A DNA stretch of 22,385 nucleotides from an archaeon (GTDB lineage: Archaea; Thermoproteota; Nitrososphaeria; Nitrososphaerales; UBA183), in assembly GCA_021786335.1 (NCBI GenBank), contig JAJYNM010000014.1, forward strand, positions 1 through 22,385. The letters run 5' to 3'. Below are positions 7,580 through 14,765 of the stretch, piece after piece. Under the pieces are notes generated by a model. It ran no database searches and was not told where the DNA came from. It worked only from the letters and a program-made list of their open reading frames with translations. The position numbers and the translations under genes were made by a program. The stretch's first letter is position 1. Each line of letters opens with the position of its first letter.

Positions 7580-7595
7580 CCTAATCAGAATTAGG
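7580..7595. promoter_or_regulatory. Palindromic operator candidate in a divergent promoter
   Basis: A perfect inverted repeat CCTAAT-caga-ATTAGG sits between the divergently transcribed redox operon (start 7542) and the bat-type regulator (start 7651). It lies just upstream of the TATA-like element of the operon (about 7566-7571) and about 25 nt upstream of the TATA-like element of the regulator, so a bound dimer could affect both promoters. Autoregulation by the adjacent bat-type protein is a reasonable guess, not shown. Confidence 0.45.
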
Positions 7596-7616
7596 CATAT
7601 TCGGCCTTCGTGTCAG

Positions 7617-7627
7617 GCTTTAAGTTT
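7617..7627 (+). promoter_or_regulatory. TATA-like box for bat-type regulator 1
   Basis: CTTTAAGTTT is centred about 29 nt upstream of the TTG start at 7651. An in-frame TGA at 7645 prevents any earlier start, and no ribosome-binding sequence is present, so a leaderless mRNA starting at or near the TTG is likely. Confidence 0.45.
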
Positions 7628-7650
7628 CGGAAGGCTGAAGGCATTGAGGC

Positions 7651-8298
7651 TTGGATCTAATCGAGGCCACGATTCTTGTAGAGGGTCACCAGAAGTGGAT
7701 CGACGCGGTGACGGGACGGTACGGAGCGAGGTTGAGGCTGCTGAACTCCAAGGGGACGCGGAGGCGAGACGAGATACTCGAGCTGTTCGAGATTACAGTC
7801 GACCGGAAGCTGGAAAATCGGCTACTCAGGTACCTTCGGAACAGTCCGGACATATCTGAGCTCGAGATAACGAATTCGAGCCACGGCAGACTTGTCGGCA
7901 TAGTGCGAGCGAAAGGAGTGGTCATGAGGTGCGTGGCGGACTCGGACTGCTTCCTTGTTTACGCATCGAACGGGTCGGGCAGGGAGATCGCGTGGAGGGT
8001 GCTTGGGACGAAACATTCCTTGAGAGAGCTCATGGCGAGGTTAAGGAGGCTGAGGGTCGATTTTAGGGTGAGCGACATTTCAGAGGTGAAGAGGACGAGG
8101 GCGCTTACCACGCGACAGGAATGGCTCATCCGCTCTGCCTACGAAAACGGATACTTCGACTACCCAAAGAGAATCCGCATCGGACCCCTAGCAAGAATGA
8201 TGGATGTCGCGCCTCCCACGCTTTACGAGTCGCTGCGGAAGACGCAGAAGAAGCTGTTGGAAGAGCACTTCAGAGGAGGCCCTCCCCTAGGCATGTGA
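7651..8298 (+). CDS. Bat-type helix-turn-helix regulator 1
   Basis: A 215-residue transcription regulator. The C terminus (about 148-207) is a bat-type HTH: it begins TTRQEWLIRSAYENGYFDYP and continues through LARMMDVAPPTLYESLRK, the typical order of this archaeal family. The N-terminal half is the ligand-sensing region found in these proteins. It aligns by eye with regulator 2 (11376-12002) at the block ending in DCFLVY versus NCFLIS, but lacks the first CPIC pair of regulator 2. The start must be TTG 7651 (stop immediately upstream). It is convergent with the NnrS-fusion gene and divergent from the redox operon, so either could be its target. Confidence 0.88.
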   Translation: MDLIEATILVEGHQKWIDAVTGRYGARLRLLNSKGTRRRDEILELFEITVDRKLENRLLRYLRNSPDISELEITNSSHGRLVGIVRAKGVVMRCVADSDCFLVYASNGSGREIAWRVLGTKHSLRELMARLRRLRVDFRVSDISEVKRTRALTTRQEWLIRSAYENGYFDYPKRIRIGPLARMMDVAPPTLYESLRKTQKKLLEEHFRGGPPLGM

Positions 8299-8330
8299 GG
8301 AGCCCGCTTCGGAGAGGGACGCCACAAGCG

Positions 8331-10007
8331 CTACGGCGAAGGGACGTAAACGCTCACCGCCACATCCGTCCGGTCTCCGAAGAAATTCCTGCAGTTTCTG
8401 TCCCCGTATTTGTCCCTGAAGATGTCCATCACCTGCTTCACCTTCTCCTTCTCCCGAGTGGACTGCGCAGTGCCAAGGTAGACGTGCCCGGCTATTGTGA
8501 TCTTCACGCCCGGGTTCTTCGAGACGTTCCTGTACCACCTTGTCGAGGAGCCGTTGACGGGCAGGAGATGGATTAAGCCATCCGCAACGACGAACCAGAC
8601 CGGGAACGTCACCTCTCTGTTTGTCGTTCTAGTGGAGACTGTGAGCTGCCCTTCCGCAATCCCCCGAGACTCAGCGAGGCTGAACTTCCTTGACACGCTG
8701 CTCTGCGCAGCCGCCTGTTTCGGCCTTCCTATCCCTCGGATCATCACCAGGAACCACCCCATCGCCACCAGCACCAGGGGGCCAGACACGGACTCCCAGA
8801 GGGGTGGGGCTCGCGCTGTCAGTGTCTGGAAATCACCGACGATTCTGACCAGTACCCCGGCGTTCAGGATGACGATGGGACCGAACGACAGTCCCGTAAC
8901 CGGCCCCTTGTGTCCCAAGAGTCCGGGCAGGAGCATAGGCGCGAAACAGGTTATGGTTGACCCCACGAACCCGATGGCTATGGCGTGGATGAAAGAGTCC
9001 TTGACAAAGAAGGTGCCCGTCCCGGTCGCCAGCCAGACCATCCCCATCAGCGACCCGAACACCAGCCACCCGGAAGCCAGGAGCATGCAGACCTCGTTGT
9101 ATCTCATGATTCTGAAGTGCATCTTGGTCATCGCGGGTCTGTACATCAGCGGGTGCGCCAGCTCCAGGATCTTGATGGACACCAGCTGGCTCAGGGCCGC
9201 ACCGAGGAGGAGGACCGCTCCGAGCAGTGAGAAGAGGTTGCTCCTCGTCACCACCCCCGTGAACATGCCGCCTATGCCCAGCCCCTGCAGGACCCAGCAC
9301 AGGTTCGCGACCTGCTTCCTGTAGTTGCACTGCCTGAAGCTGACCGACCTGATTTCGACCGCATAGATCATGGAACCGGCGAACCCAACGAGCGCGAGAT
9401 AGACCATCTGCGGAGAGAACGTCCCGCCCGGGAGCGGGTATCCCGCCGATCCGGCGACCAGGAGGAGCGATATCATGACGAGAGAAATCGACGACAGCAT
9501 GATCAGAGGATTGGCCTCTGGGAAGCCTCCTGAGGGCCTCGTGACCAGGATGACCACCTGTGAGAGAGAGATCGCCGAGCCAGCGAGCATGAGCAGGGCG
9601 CCGGCCGTCACGTACTGAAACGAGCCGAGTGGAAGGATAGAGTAGAGCAGAAAGAAGGCATTGGCTGCGGTGATCGAGGCATAGGCGGCATACCCGAGGA
9701 CCAGCGAAGGGAGTCTCCCCACCTTGAAGCGGGGCAGGAGGGAGTAGTCGACGCCCATGACGAAGAGCGCGATGAAGCCATAGATCTGCAGGAAGGGGTG
9801 GCTGGGAAACAGGCTGGCTCCTGTTTCGATGGGCAGCCCGGACAGCTGGCCCAAGAAAAGGGCGCCGACCGTGCTGCCGATGAACGCGAACAGTACTCCG
9901 GTCGAAACTGAGAGGAGAGTGAGCGTCCGCTCTGGCCTCTGCGCGGCTTTCGGCTGTGTGGAGGGGACAGATCCCTGGCCGGTGCCTGCCTGACTCCGAT
10001 TCAACAT
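8331..10007 (-). CDS. NnrS-like membrane protein fused to a flavin/F420 split-barrel domain
   Basis: A 558-residue two-part protein. Residues about 30-420 form roughly 12 membrane helices resembling the NnrS/heme-copper-oxidase-subunit-I-like group, with H70 in SHPFLQIYGF and the block FIHAIAIGFVG near 340. Residues 436-558 are soluble and resemble the deazaflavin (F420)-dependent nitroreductase/PPOX split barrel: strand pattern TFPVWFVVADGLIHLLPVN, then SSTRWYRNVSKNPGVKI. NnrS proteins bind heme and copper and are linked to nitric oxide stress; the soluble domain would bring a flavin or F420 to the membrane. The His in the second block of its paralog (LAHGPI) is Cys-Phe here (CFAPM). It is the last gene of a four-gene operon; its ribosome-binding sequence GAGGGG overlaps the upstream stop. 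Exact chemistry is unknown. Confidence 0.8.
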   Translation of the reverse strand: MLNRSQAGTGQGSVPSTQPKAAQRPERTLTLLSVSTGVLFAFIGSTVGALFLGQLSGLPIETGASLFPSHPFLQIYGFIALFVMGVDYSLLPRFKVGRLPSLVLGYAAYASITAANAFFLLYSILPLGSFQYVTAGALLMLAGSAISLSQVVILVTRPSGGFPEANPLIMLSSISLVMISLLLVAGSAGYPLPGGTFSPQMVYLALVGFAGSMIYAVEIRSVSFRQCNYRKQVANLCWVLQGLGIGGMFTGVVTRSNLFSLLGAVLLLGAALSQLVSIKILELAHPLMYRPAMTKMHFRIMRYNEVCMLLASGWLVFGSLMGMVWLATGTGTFFVKDSFIHAIAIGFVGSTITCFAPMLLPGLLGHKGPVTGLSFGPIVILNAGVLVRIVGDFQTLTARAPPLWESVSGPLVLVAMGWFLVMIRGIGRPKQAAAQSSVSRKFSLAESRGIAEGQLTVSTRTTNREVTFPVWFVVADGLIHLLPVNGSSTRWYRNVSKNPGVKITIAGHVYLGTAQSTREKEKVKQVMDIFRDKYGDRNCRNFFGDRTDVAVSVYVPSP

Positions 10008-10017
10008 GGATGTCCCC

Positions 10018-10320
10018 TCAGGTCCCGAGCTCTGTGGCGGGCTTACTGTGCTTTCCGTCGCCCTCCTTCTGCATCATTTCGCAGTCGGCCCTCGAAGGCA
10101 GGGAAACCCTGAAGGCGAATCTTTTCGACGCGTTCGCGTAGTCTTCCAGCGAATAGGCGTGGCTCCCAACACGCCCTCGCATGAGCCAGTAGTGGAAGGT
10201 GCAGTACTCCAGCTGCGTCGCGCGGTACCACTCCGACGGGGTGACGACGCCAGAAGCCGCGCACAGGGAACAGAATCTCGGCTGCCTAGCCTTTGGCCCT
10301 GAATGTCGAGGGTCGGCCAT
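10018..10320 (-). CDS. Hypothetical Cys/His protein, putative zinc knuckle
   Basis: A 100-residue protein that I cannot assign to a family. It contains CSLC (about residues 17-20) and, 22 residues later, CTFH (43-46), a C2CH arrangement likely to bind zinc or another metal. The rest is rich in Arg, Tyr and charged residues; no membrane helix or signal peptide is present. ATG 10320 is chosen over the GTG at 10329 because GAGGGGTG lies at the right distance upstream. It is the third gene of the operon, between the hemerythrin-like protein and the NnrS-fusion gene, with gaps of 12 and 10 nt. A role with its neighbours in NO/O2 response is inferred from position. Confidence 0.7.
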   Translation of the reverse strand: MADPRHSGPKARQPRFCSLCAASGVVTPSEWYRATQLEYCTFHYWLMRGRVGSHAYSLEDYANASKRFAFRVSLPSRADCEMMQKEGDGKHSKPATELGT

Positions 10321-10332
10321 AAGGAGCACCCC

Positions 10333-10752
10333 TCAACCCGTCGCGAGCGGGAAAACCTTCTCTTCTTCTGCAGGCTGGTGCTCGCGCAGGACGGCGGCGA
10401 GCTCTTCAAGGGCCGCTTGAAATTCTATGAAGTTCCCCAAACGAAGGGAAAGCTCCATCTTGCCGAGCGAGGATGTCACGTCGTGATGCTGCTGCATTAT
10501 GGAGCTTATCGCCGCATCGAATAGGTTCTTTCGCATGAGTTCGGGATAGACTTCGAATTCCTCCACCAGCATGTGATCGGTCAGGCTGTCCTGCAACCGA
10601 ATGAAGAGCTCTTTGACCAAGTCGGCTTCGTCTGCCTGGACCTTTGCTTCGAGTCCGTCGATGTCGGACGCGAACTTCTTGTGTTCCCTTTCCAGTTGAC
10701 TAACCAGCGCACGGAGTTCCTGCAGATGTTCTATCGGCTCGACGACGCTCAA
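10333..10752 (-). CDS. Hemerythrin-like (HHE) protein B
   Basis: A 139-residue four-helix protein of the hemerythrin HHE cation-binding family. Likely di-iron ligands are H24, H60 with E64 (HMLVEE), H89/H90 (QQHHD) and H125 with E129/E130 (HQPAEEEKVFP). Such proteins bind O2, NO or iron and commonly accompany nitrosative-stress genes. It starts at TTG 10752, which overlaps the TGA of the preceding hemerythrin gene in a TTGA junction, indicating translational coupling. The two hemerythrin-like genes share only the ligand pattern and not close identity, so they may form different sites or a heterodimer. Confidence 0.88.
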   Translation of the reverse strand: MSVVEPIEHLQELRALVSQLEREHKKFASDIDGLEAKVQADEADLVKELFIRLQDSLTDHMLVEEFEVYPELMRKNLFDAAISSIMQQHHDVTSSLGKMELSLRLGNFIEFQAALEELAAVLREHQPAEEEKVFPLATG

Positions 10753-11210
10753 GAGACCTTCGCCTTTGCCTTGCCGCTCGCGAACGCTCCGACCAGCATG
10801 GCGGCCGGGTAGAGAACCTCTTCTTCCACTTTGGCGTGGTGCTCGAGTTCGTCCATCGCCGCTACAACGCCGCCTTTGCCTTCCTTCCTTGCCGCCGTCC
10901 GAACGCGCTCGATGAGCTTCTTCACCTGTGCATGTTCCTTTAGCATCATCGGATAGTCTGACGAGAACCTCTCGTGAAGAGATATCGCTTCGGAATAATC
11001 ACGTATCGCCTTCCCTTCGGAGAGCGGCCTTAGGGCTCCGAGAAGGGGCATCACAGCTTCCTCCTCCTTTTCGAAGTGCGGCTCAAGGACCGCCAAAAGC
11101 TCGTTGACGGCTTTTCCTGTCTTGCCTCCCTCCGACTCCAGTTCCACGAGTTCGCGGAAAAGCCCGCGGTGTTCCTCCGCAAGGGAACTCGGAGCTTGCA
11201 AACCACTCAT
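10749..11210 (-). CDS. Hemerythrin-like (HHE) protein A
   Basis: A 153-residue hemerythrin HHE protein and the first gene of the minus-strand operon. Likely ligands are H14 (EEHRGLF), H45 with E49 (HFEKEEEAVMP), H93 (KEHAQV) and H124/H125 with E129 (HHAKVEEEVLYP); the last motif closely resembles the second. ATG 11210 is preferred to a TTG at 11255, because the extra 15 residues look like upstream promoter sequence. An imperfect TATA-like region with GTTA-n4-TAAC lies about 25-36 nt upstream. The gene for bat-type regulator 2 is next upstream on the same strand, about 165 bp away. Function in O2, NO or iron binding is by family. Confidence 0.88.
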   Translation of the reverse strand: MSGLQAPSSLAEEHRGLFRELVELESEGGKTGKAVNELLAVLEPHFEKEEEAVMPLLGALRPLSEGKAIRDYSEAISLHERFSSDYPMMLKEHAQVKKLIERVRTAARKEGKGGVVAAMDELEHHAKVEEEVLYPAAMLVGAFASGKAKAKVS

Positions 11211-11234
11211 GAGGACAGAAGTGAAGGGGGTGGA

Positions 11235-11309
11235 GTTAGCGTTAACCCCAAACAATTATGGCATCAGAGCTGCTATTGGCTTACCCTATGGCTGGCCCCC
11301 GGAAGGGGG
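11235..11309. promoter_or_regulatory. Promoter region of the hemerythrin operon, with hairpin
   Basis: The gap between regulator 2 and the hemerythrin operon holds a short inverted repeat GTTA-gcgt-TAAC at 11235-11246, placed 25-36 nt before the ATG at 11210, where a TATA box or operator would sit. Further upstream is a CCCCC-ggaa-GGGGG hairpin at 11296-11309, which may end the regulator 2 transcript, although no T-run follows it on the minus strand. Both roles are inferred. Confidence 0.35.
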
Positions 11310-11375
11310 TTTGTCAACCGGAAGCATTGCCGACCCCACGATGGCCCGCGGCAGGCGGAGCCGAAAGCTGAGACG

Positions 11376-12002
11376 TCATTCCCTGGCGGTGCCGAAGTGG
11401 TTCGAGATGATGTTCTTCTCCGCTCTCCTGAGGATTTCGGAGAGGGTTCCAGGCGTTATTCCAAGCTTTTCCGCCAGTTCTTCAAGATGCATCCTCTTCG
11501 GGAATTCAAAGTATCCGAGGTCAAGGGCCACCCTCAGGATCTCCTCCTGCCTCGCGGTAATCTCCTTCTTCTGCGCATGGCGTGAAACCTCAAGGATATC
11601 GTACTTGACCCCGTTGGCATCGAGCCTCCCGCAGAGCTTTTTGAGGTCGGTGTCGCCGCCGATGAAAAGCCTCCACTCCATCTTCCCGTCATCCCTGGTG
11701 TTTGCCGAGATGAGAAAGCAGTTCAGTCCGGCGAAGGTGGAGCAGATGGGGCAACTGTGTGTAGAGACCATGCCGATTACCCTGTTCCTGTCGACCTTCG
11801 TCATGTCGGCCGAGAGGACCCCCGCCGTCGCCCTCAGGTGAGAAAGTATCTCCTCTGGTGAAAGGCTCTCCGACGAGAGCTCCACGAAGTCTTCCACGAC
11901 TCCCTTCCTTTCCTTTACGTCGACTATCTTGACGCGGGCAGACTCGGCCAGACTCCCTACCCAGTTCGCCGGGTTCTGGATTGCCAACCGGACCTCTATC
12001 AT
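11376..12002 (-). CDS. Bat-type helix-turn-helix regulator 2 with cysteine cluster
   Basis: A 208-residue regulator. The C-terminal bat-type HTH spans about 148-203, from ITARQEEILRVALDLGYFEFP to LGITPGTLSEILRR. The N-terminal sensing half contains H82, C84-x2-C87 (HSCPIC) and C95 (NCFLI), a group that could bind iron, zinc or an Fe-S cluster and so sense redox state, NO or metal. It lies directly upstream of the hemerythrin/NnrS-fusion operon on the same strand and is a natural candidate for its regulator. A TATA-like box (CTATATTT on the plus strand) is centred 27 nt before its ATG, suggesting a leaderless transcript. Confidence 0.88.
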   Translation of the reverse strand: MIEVRLAIQNPANWVGSLAESARVKIVDVKERKGVVEDFVELSSESLSPEEILSHLRATAGVLSADMTKVDRNRVIGMVSTHSCPICSTFAGLNCFLISANTRDDGKMEWRLFIGGDTDLKKLCGRLDANGVKYDILEVSRHAQKKEITARQEEILRVALDLGYFEFPKRMHLEELAEKLGITPGTLSEILRRAEKNIISNHFGTARE

Positions 12003-12025
12003 TCCAAAAGAGGAGGCACCATGTC

Positions 12026-12033
12026 CTATATTT
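12026..12033 (-). promoter_or_regulatory. TATA box for bat-type regulator 2
   Basis: On the minus strand the sequence CCTGAAATATAGG contains an AAATATAG box centred about 27 nt upstream of the ATG at 12002. That spacing places the transcription start at the start codon, as in leaderless archaeal genes. This is the clearest TATA element in the window. Confidence 0.55.
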
Positions 12034-12108
12034 CAGGTTGAATCCTAACCAGAGGAAAACTTTCGGTGGCCCGGAATCGTGGGAAGGCAATCCACAGCGA
12101 CCACTACC

Positions 12109-12330
12109 TCAATCAAGAGCGCGGTTCCAGTACCCGTAACTCCCGCCTCTGCCATTGCAGCGCTTGCAGGGGAGCTCGATGGACCTGTTCGTTGCGGTGT
12201 ATCTCTGAGGGGCTGCGTTCGGGTCAGACCATTCGGCGATGACGAGATTGAACTCGCCACGCCCCCCGCACACCGTGCACGTGGTGCCCAACTCATGTCT
12301 ATCTCGAGGAGATTGCACTCGTACATACAT
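12109..12330 (-). CDS. 73-aa protein with two DnaJ-type CxxCxGxG motifs
   Basis: A 73-residue protein whose two metal-binding motifs match the DnaJ cysteine-rich repeat: C18-x2-C21-G-G-R-G (18-24) and C55-x2-C58-N-G-R-G (55-61). Together they would form one zinc-ribbon unit, half the four-motif DnaJ central domain. No J domain, substrate-binding domain or membrane helix is present. The ATG at 12330 is followed by a short basic leader; a TATA-like ATTATC is centred 29 nt upstream. The gene is divergent from the ComA-like gene (start 12425). Stand-alone proteins like this are seen in many genomes; function here, perhaps in protein or RNA binding, is unknown. Confidence 0.75.
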   Translation of the reverse strand: MYVRVQSPRDRHELGTTCTVCGGRGEFNLVIAEWSDPNAAPQRYTATNRSIELPCKRCNGRGGSYGYWNRALD

Positions 12331-12424
12331 GTCACCCTACGGTGTTCGGGCCCGCCGATAATCCGTGGACGCACCCGCCAGGTTACCAGTGGTGCCACGG
12401 AGGAGATGTCGCTCTCGAGAGAAA

Positions 12425-13294
12425 ATGGTAAATACGATTCCCGAATTCAGGCGGCTTATGCCCGCAGAGAAGAAGGCGTTCGACTTCATCAGGATAGACA
12501 TGCCGCCCAAGAAGCCCAGGCAGGTGGGCGTCGTCGAGATGAGGGGGCCTTACTACACTTCCATCAGCTACGGTTACCTCAAAGACCTCCTGGACGACTG
12601 GAGCGACTATGTGGATGGGTACAAGTTCGCCGGCGGGTCGATGCGGCTTCTTAACAGAAGCAGGGTGAAGGAGACCATCAGAGCCTGCCACGCGCACGAC
12701 CTCTACGTGTCGACTGGCGGGTTCGTAGAGCGGGTGATAGTCCAAGGGAAGAGGGCCGTCGACCGGTACCTAGAGGAGTGCAGGAAGCTGGGGTTCGACG
12801 TGGTCGAGGTATCGAGCGGCCTCGCACCCATCCCCCTCAAGGACAAGTTGGAGATCGTCGAGCGCGTCAAGAAGCTAGGGATGAAGCCCAAGCCCGAGGT
12901 TTCGATGATGATAGGCGCGGGGGCAGGCACCCACGTGACAGGCTACGATGAGTCCATGAGGATGAGAGATTTCGGCGAGTTCTCGGACGAGGTCCAGGCC
13001 CATTTGAAGGCCGGCGCCAAGATGATCATGGTGGAGTCGGAGGGTCTGACCGAGGACCTCCCCCCCGAAAAGTGGAGGAAGGACGTGATCAAGAAGCTCG
13101 TTGACAGGTTCGGGCACAAAGTGTTCATGTTCGAGGCGTCCGACCCTCCGGTCTTCAAATGGTACCTGACCACCTTCGGGCGCGACGTTAATCTGTTCAT
13201 CGACCACTCCCAGGTCGTCGAGTTCGCGGCCTGGAGGACCAGGCTCTGGGGAGACAAGGAGATCTGGGAAGGGAAGAAGGTCGAATACGCCTGA
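12425..13294 (+). CDS. comA: Phosphosulfolactate synthase (ComA) family protein
   Basis: A 289-residue protein of the ComA family (TIM-barrel). In methanogens ComA joins phosphoenolpyruvate and sulfite to give phosphosulfolactate in coenzyme M synthesis; plant HSA32 belongs to the same family with a different role. Recognisable parts are the DYVDGYKFAGGS block (about 58-69), YVSTGGF, an ECRKLGFDVVEVSSG block (about 118-132), and the MIMVESEGLTED block, followed by VFMFEASDPP. It is larger than methanogen ComA and carries an N-terminal extension. No comB, comC or other coenzyme M gene is near; instead an MmgE/PrpD gene follows 59 nt later. The family call is firm, the substrate is not. ATG 12425 is preferred; 12458 is possible. 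Confidence 0.82.
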   Translation: MVNTIPEFRRLMPAEKKAFDFIRIDMPPKKPRQVGVVEMRGPYYTSISYGYLKDLLDDWSDYVDGYKFAGGSMRLLNRSRVKETIRACHAHDLYVSTGGFVERVIVQGKRAVDRYLEECRKLGFDVVEVSSGLAPIPLKDKLEIVERVKKLGMKPKPEVSMMIGAGAGTHVTGYDESMRMRDFGEFSDEVQAHLKAGAKMIMVESEGLTEDLPPEKWRKDVIKKLVDRFGHKVFMFEASDPPVFKWYLTTFGRDVNLFIDHSQVVEFAAWRTRLWGDKEIWEGKKVEYA

Positions 13295-13353
13295 TGCGGC
13301 GGCTGACCCGACGCCGGTGAGGACAGGAACCTGACAACAGGGAAGGCGGGCCT

Positions 13354-14730
13354 ATGACCCTAGTCGAGGAGATGGCTGAATTCGTTTCATCTTCTACGTA
13401 CAAGGCTCTCTCAGACGAAGCCGTCCTTCAACTGAAGGTCCGGGTCCTGGATGCCATCGGCTGCGCGATAGGCGCTCTGTCGGCAGAGCCCGTGGCCAGG
13501 ATACGCGCTTTCGAAGACGACTTCGGGGGCTCGCCCCTCTGCACCCTGATAGGAGGCGGGAAGACGAGCCCGGACAGGGCCGCGCTCTATAACGGGGCAC
13601 TGATCAGGTACCTCGACTTCAACGACAGCTTCCTCGCGAAGGGCGAGACCTGCCACCCCAGCGACAACGTCGCCCCTGTTCTCGCCGCCTCTGAATACTC
13701 GAAGGCTTCCGGCAAAGACTTCCTCACGGCGCTGGCTGTAGCCTATCAGGTCCAGTGCAGGATGAGCGAAGTCGCGCCTGTGAGGGCGAAGGGGTTCGAC
13801 CACACGACCCAGGGGGCTTACGCAGTGGCCGCGGGCGCCGCACGGGCCCTCTCCCTCAGCCCTGCGAAAGCAGCCAATGCGATCGCCATCGCCGGCACCA
13901 CGCTGAACGCCCTGAGGGTGACGCGGACGGGAAGGCTCTCGAACTGGAAGGGGCTCGCCTATCCGTTCGTGTCGTTCGGCGCGTTGACGGCTGTCTTCAT
14001 GGCCATGAAAGGGATAACGGGCCCCCTGGAAGTCTTCGAGGGGAACAAGGGGTTCATGGACTCGATCGCTGGCAAGTTCGAGATTGACTGGGAGCGGGAG
14101 AATCTCGAAGCCGTCACCCGCACGATAGTGAAGAAGTACAACGCAGAGGTCCATTCCCAGTCCGCGATAGAGTGCATCTTGGCCATGCAGGCAGAGTCCA
14201 AGTTCAAGGCCGAGGACGTCGAATCGATCGATTTGAGAATCTTCGACGTGGCGTACAACATCATAGGGGGCGGCGAAGAGGGGAACAAGAAAGTGGTAGA
14301 GAACAAGGAGCAGGCTGACCACAGCCTTCCATACATCCTCTCAGCGGCTCTCCTCGATGGCGAAGTCATGCCGCGCCAGTACCTGCCAGAAAGGATCGCC
14401 GGGGAAGACATACAATCCCTCCTCAGAAGGGTCGAAGTCCGCCCGGACGAGCAGCTCAGCTCCAAGTTTCCGAACGCCATGCCATGCATCGTAGCCGTCC
14501 GTCTGAATGATGGGAGGTCTCTTGAAAGATCTGCAGATGACTACGAAGGGTTCTTCACTCGACCCATGAGCTGGGAAAGGGCCGCCGAGAAGTTCCACAG
14601 GCTGGCGTCCTCCCGTGTCCCCGAAGGCCTGAGGATGAAAATCGAGGACGCCGTGAGGCGCCTCGACCAGATGGAAATCAAAGAGCTGACTCCCCTCCTC
14701 GGGAGAGCGGGCAGGAGAGGGAAGGGCTGA
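13354..14730 (+). CDS. MmgE/PrpD family protein
   Basis: A 458-residue cytosolic protein of the MmgE/PrpD family, which includes 2-methylcitrate dehydratase and cis-aconitate decarboxylase. Length and order match: N-terminal LKVRVLDAIGCAIGAL (about 26-41), RYLDFNDSFL with an Asp-rich turn (about 85-96), CHPSDNVAPVLAASEYSKASG, and the C-terminal domain after KKYNAEVHSQSAIE. The family acts on citrate-like or small hydroxy-acids and the substrate cannot be read from sequence. It follows the ComA-like gene on the same strand after a 59-nt gap, so a shared pathway for a C3-C4 sulfonated or carboxylated intermediate is conceivable. No other propionate or itaconate gene is in the window. Confidence 0.88.
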   Translation: MTLVEEMAEFVSSSTYKALSDEAVLQLKVRVLDAIGCAIGALSAEPVARIRAFEDDFGGSPLCTLIGGGKTSPDRAALYNGALIRYLDFNDSFLAKGETCHPSDNVAPVLAASEYSKASGKDFLTALAVAYQVQCRMSEVAPVRAKGFDHTTQGAYAVAAGAARALSLSPAKAANAIAIAGTTLNALRVTRTGRLSNWKGLAYPFVSFGALTAVFMAMKGITGPLEVFEGNKGFMDSIAGKFEIDWERENLEAVTRTIVKKYNAEVHSQSAIECILAMQAESKFKAEDVESIDLRIFDVAYNIIGGGEEGNKKVVENKEQADHSLPYILSAALLDGEVMPRQYLPERIAGEDIQSLLRRVEVRPDEQLSSKFPNAMPCIVAVRLNDGRSLERSADDYEGFFTRPMSWERAAEKFHRLASSRVPEGLRMKIEDAVRRLDQMEIKELTPLLGRAGRRGKG

Positions 14731-14765
14731 GCAAGGCGCCTGCACCCTTACCGAAAATTACTAGG

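Noticed and set aside
8497..9324. Plus-strand frame of 275 codons opposite the NnrS-like fusion
   Set aside because: Antisense shadow: Pro/Ser/Thr-rich with no domain, while the minus-strand frame shows membrane helices throughout.
12079..12654. Plus-strand frame of 191 codons
   Set aside because: Overlaps the CxxCxGxG gene in antisense and the ComA-like gene in another frame; no domain.
13411..14322. Long minus-strand frame opposite MmgE/PrpD
   Set aside because: Antisense shadow of a well-supported gene in high-GC sequence.
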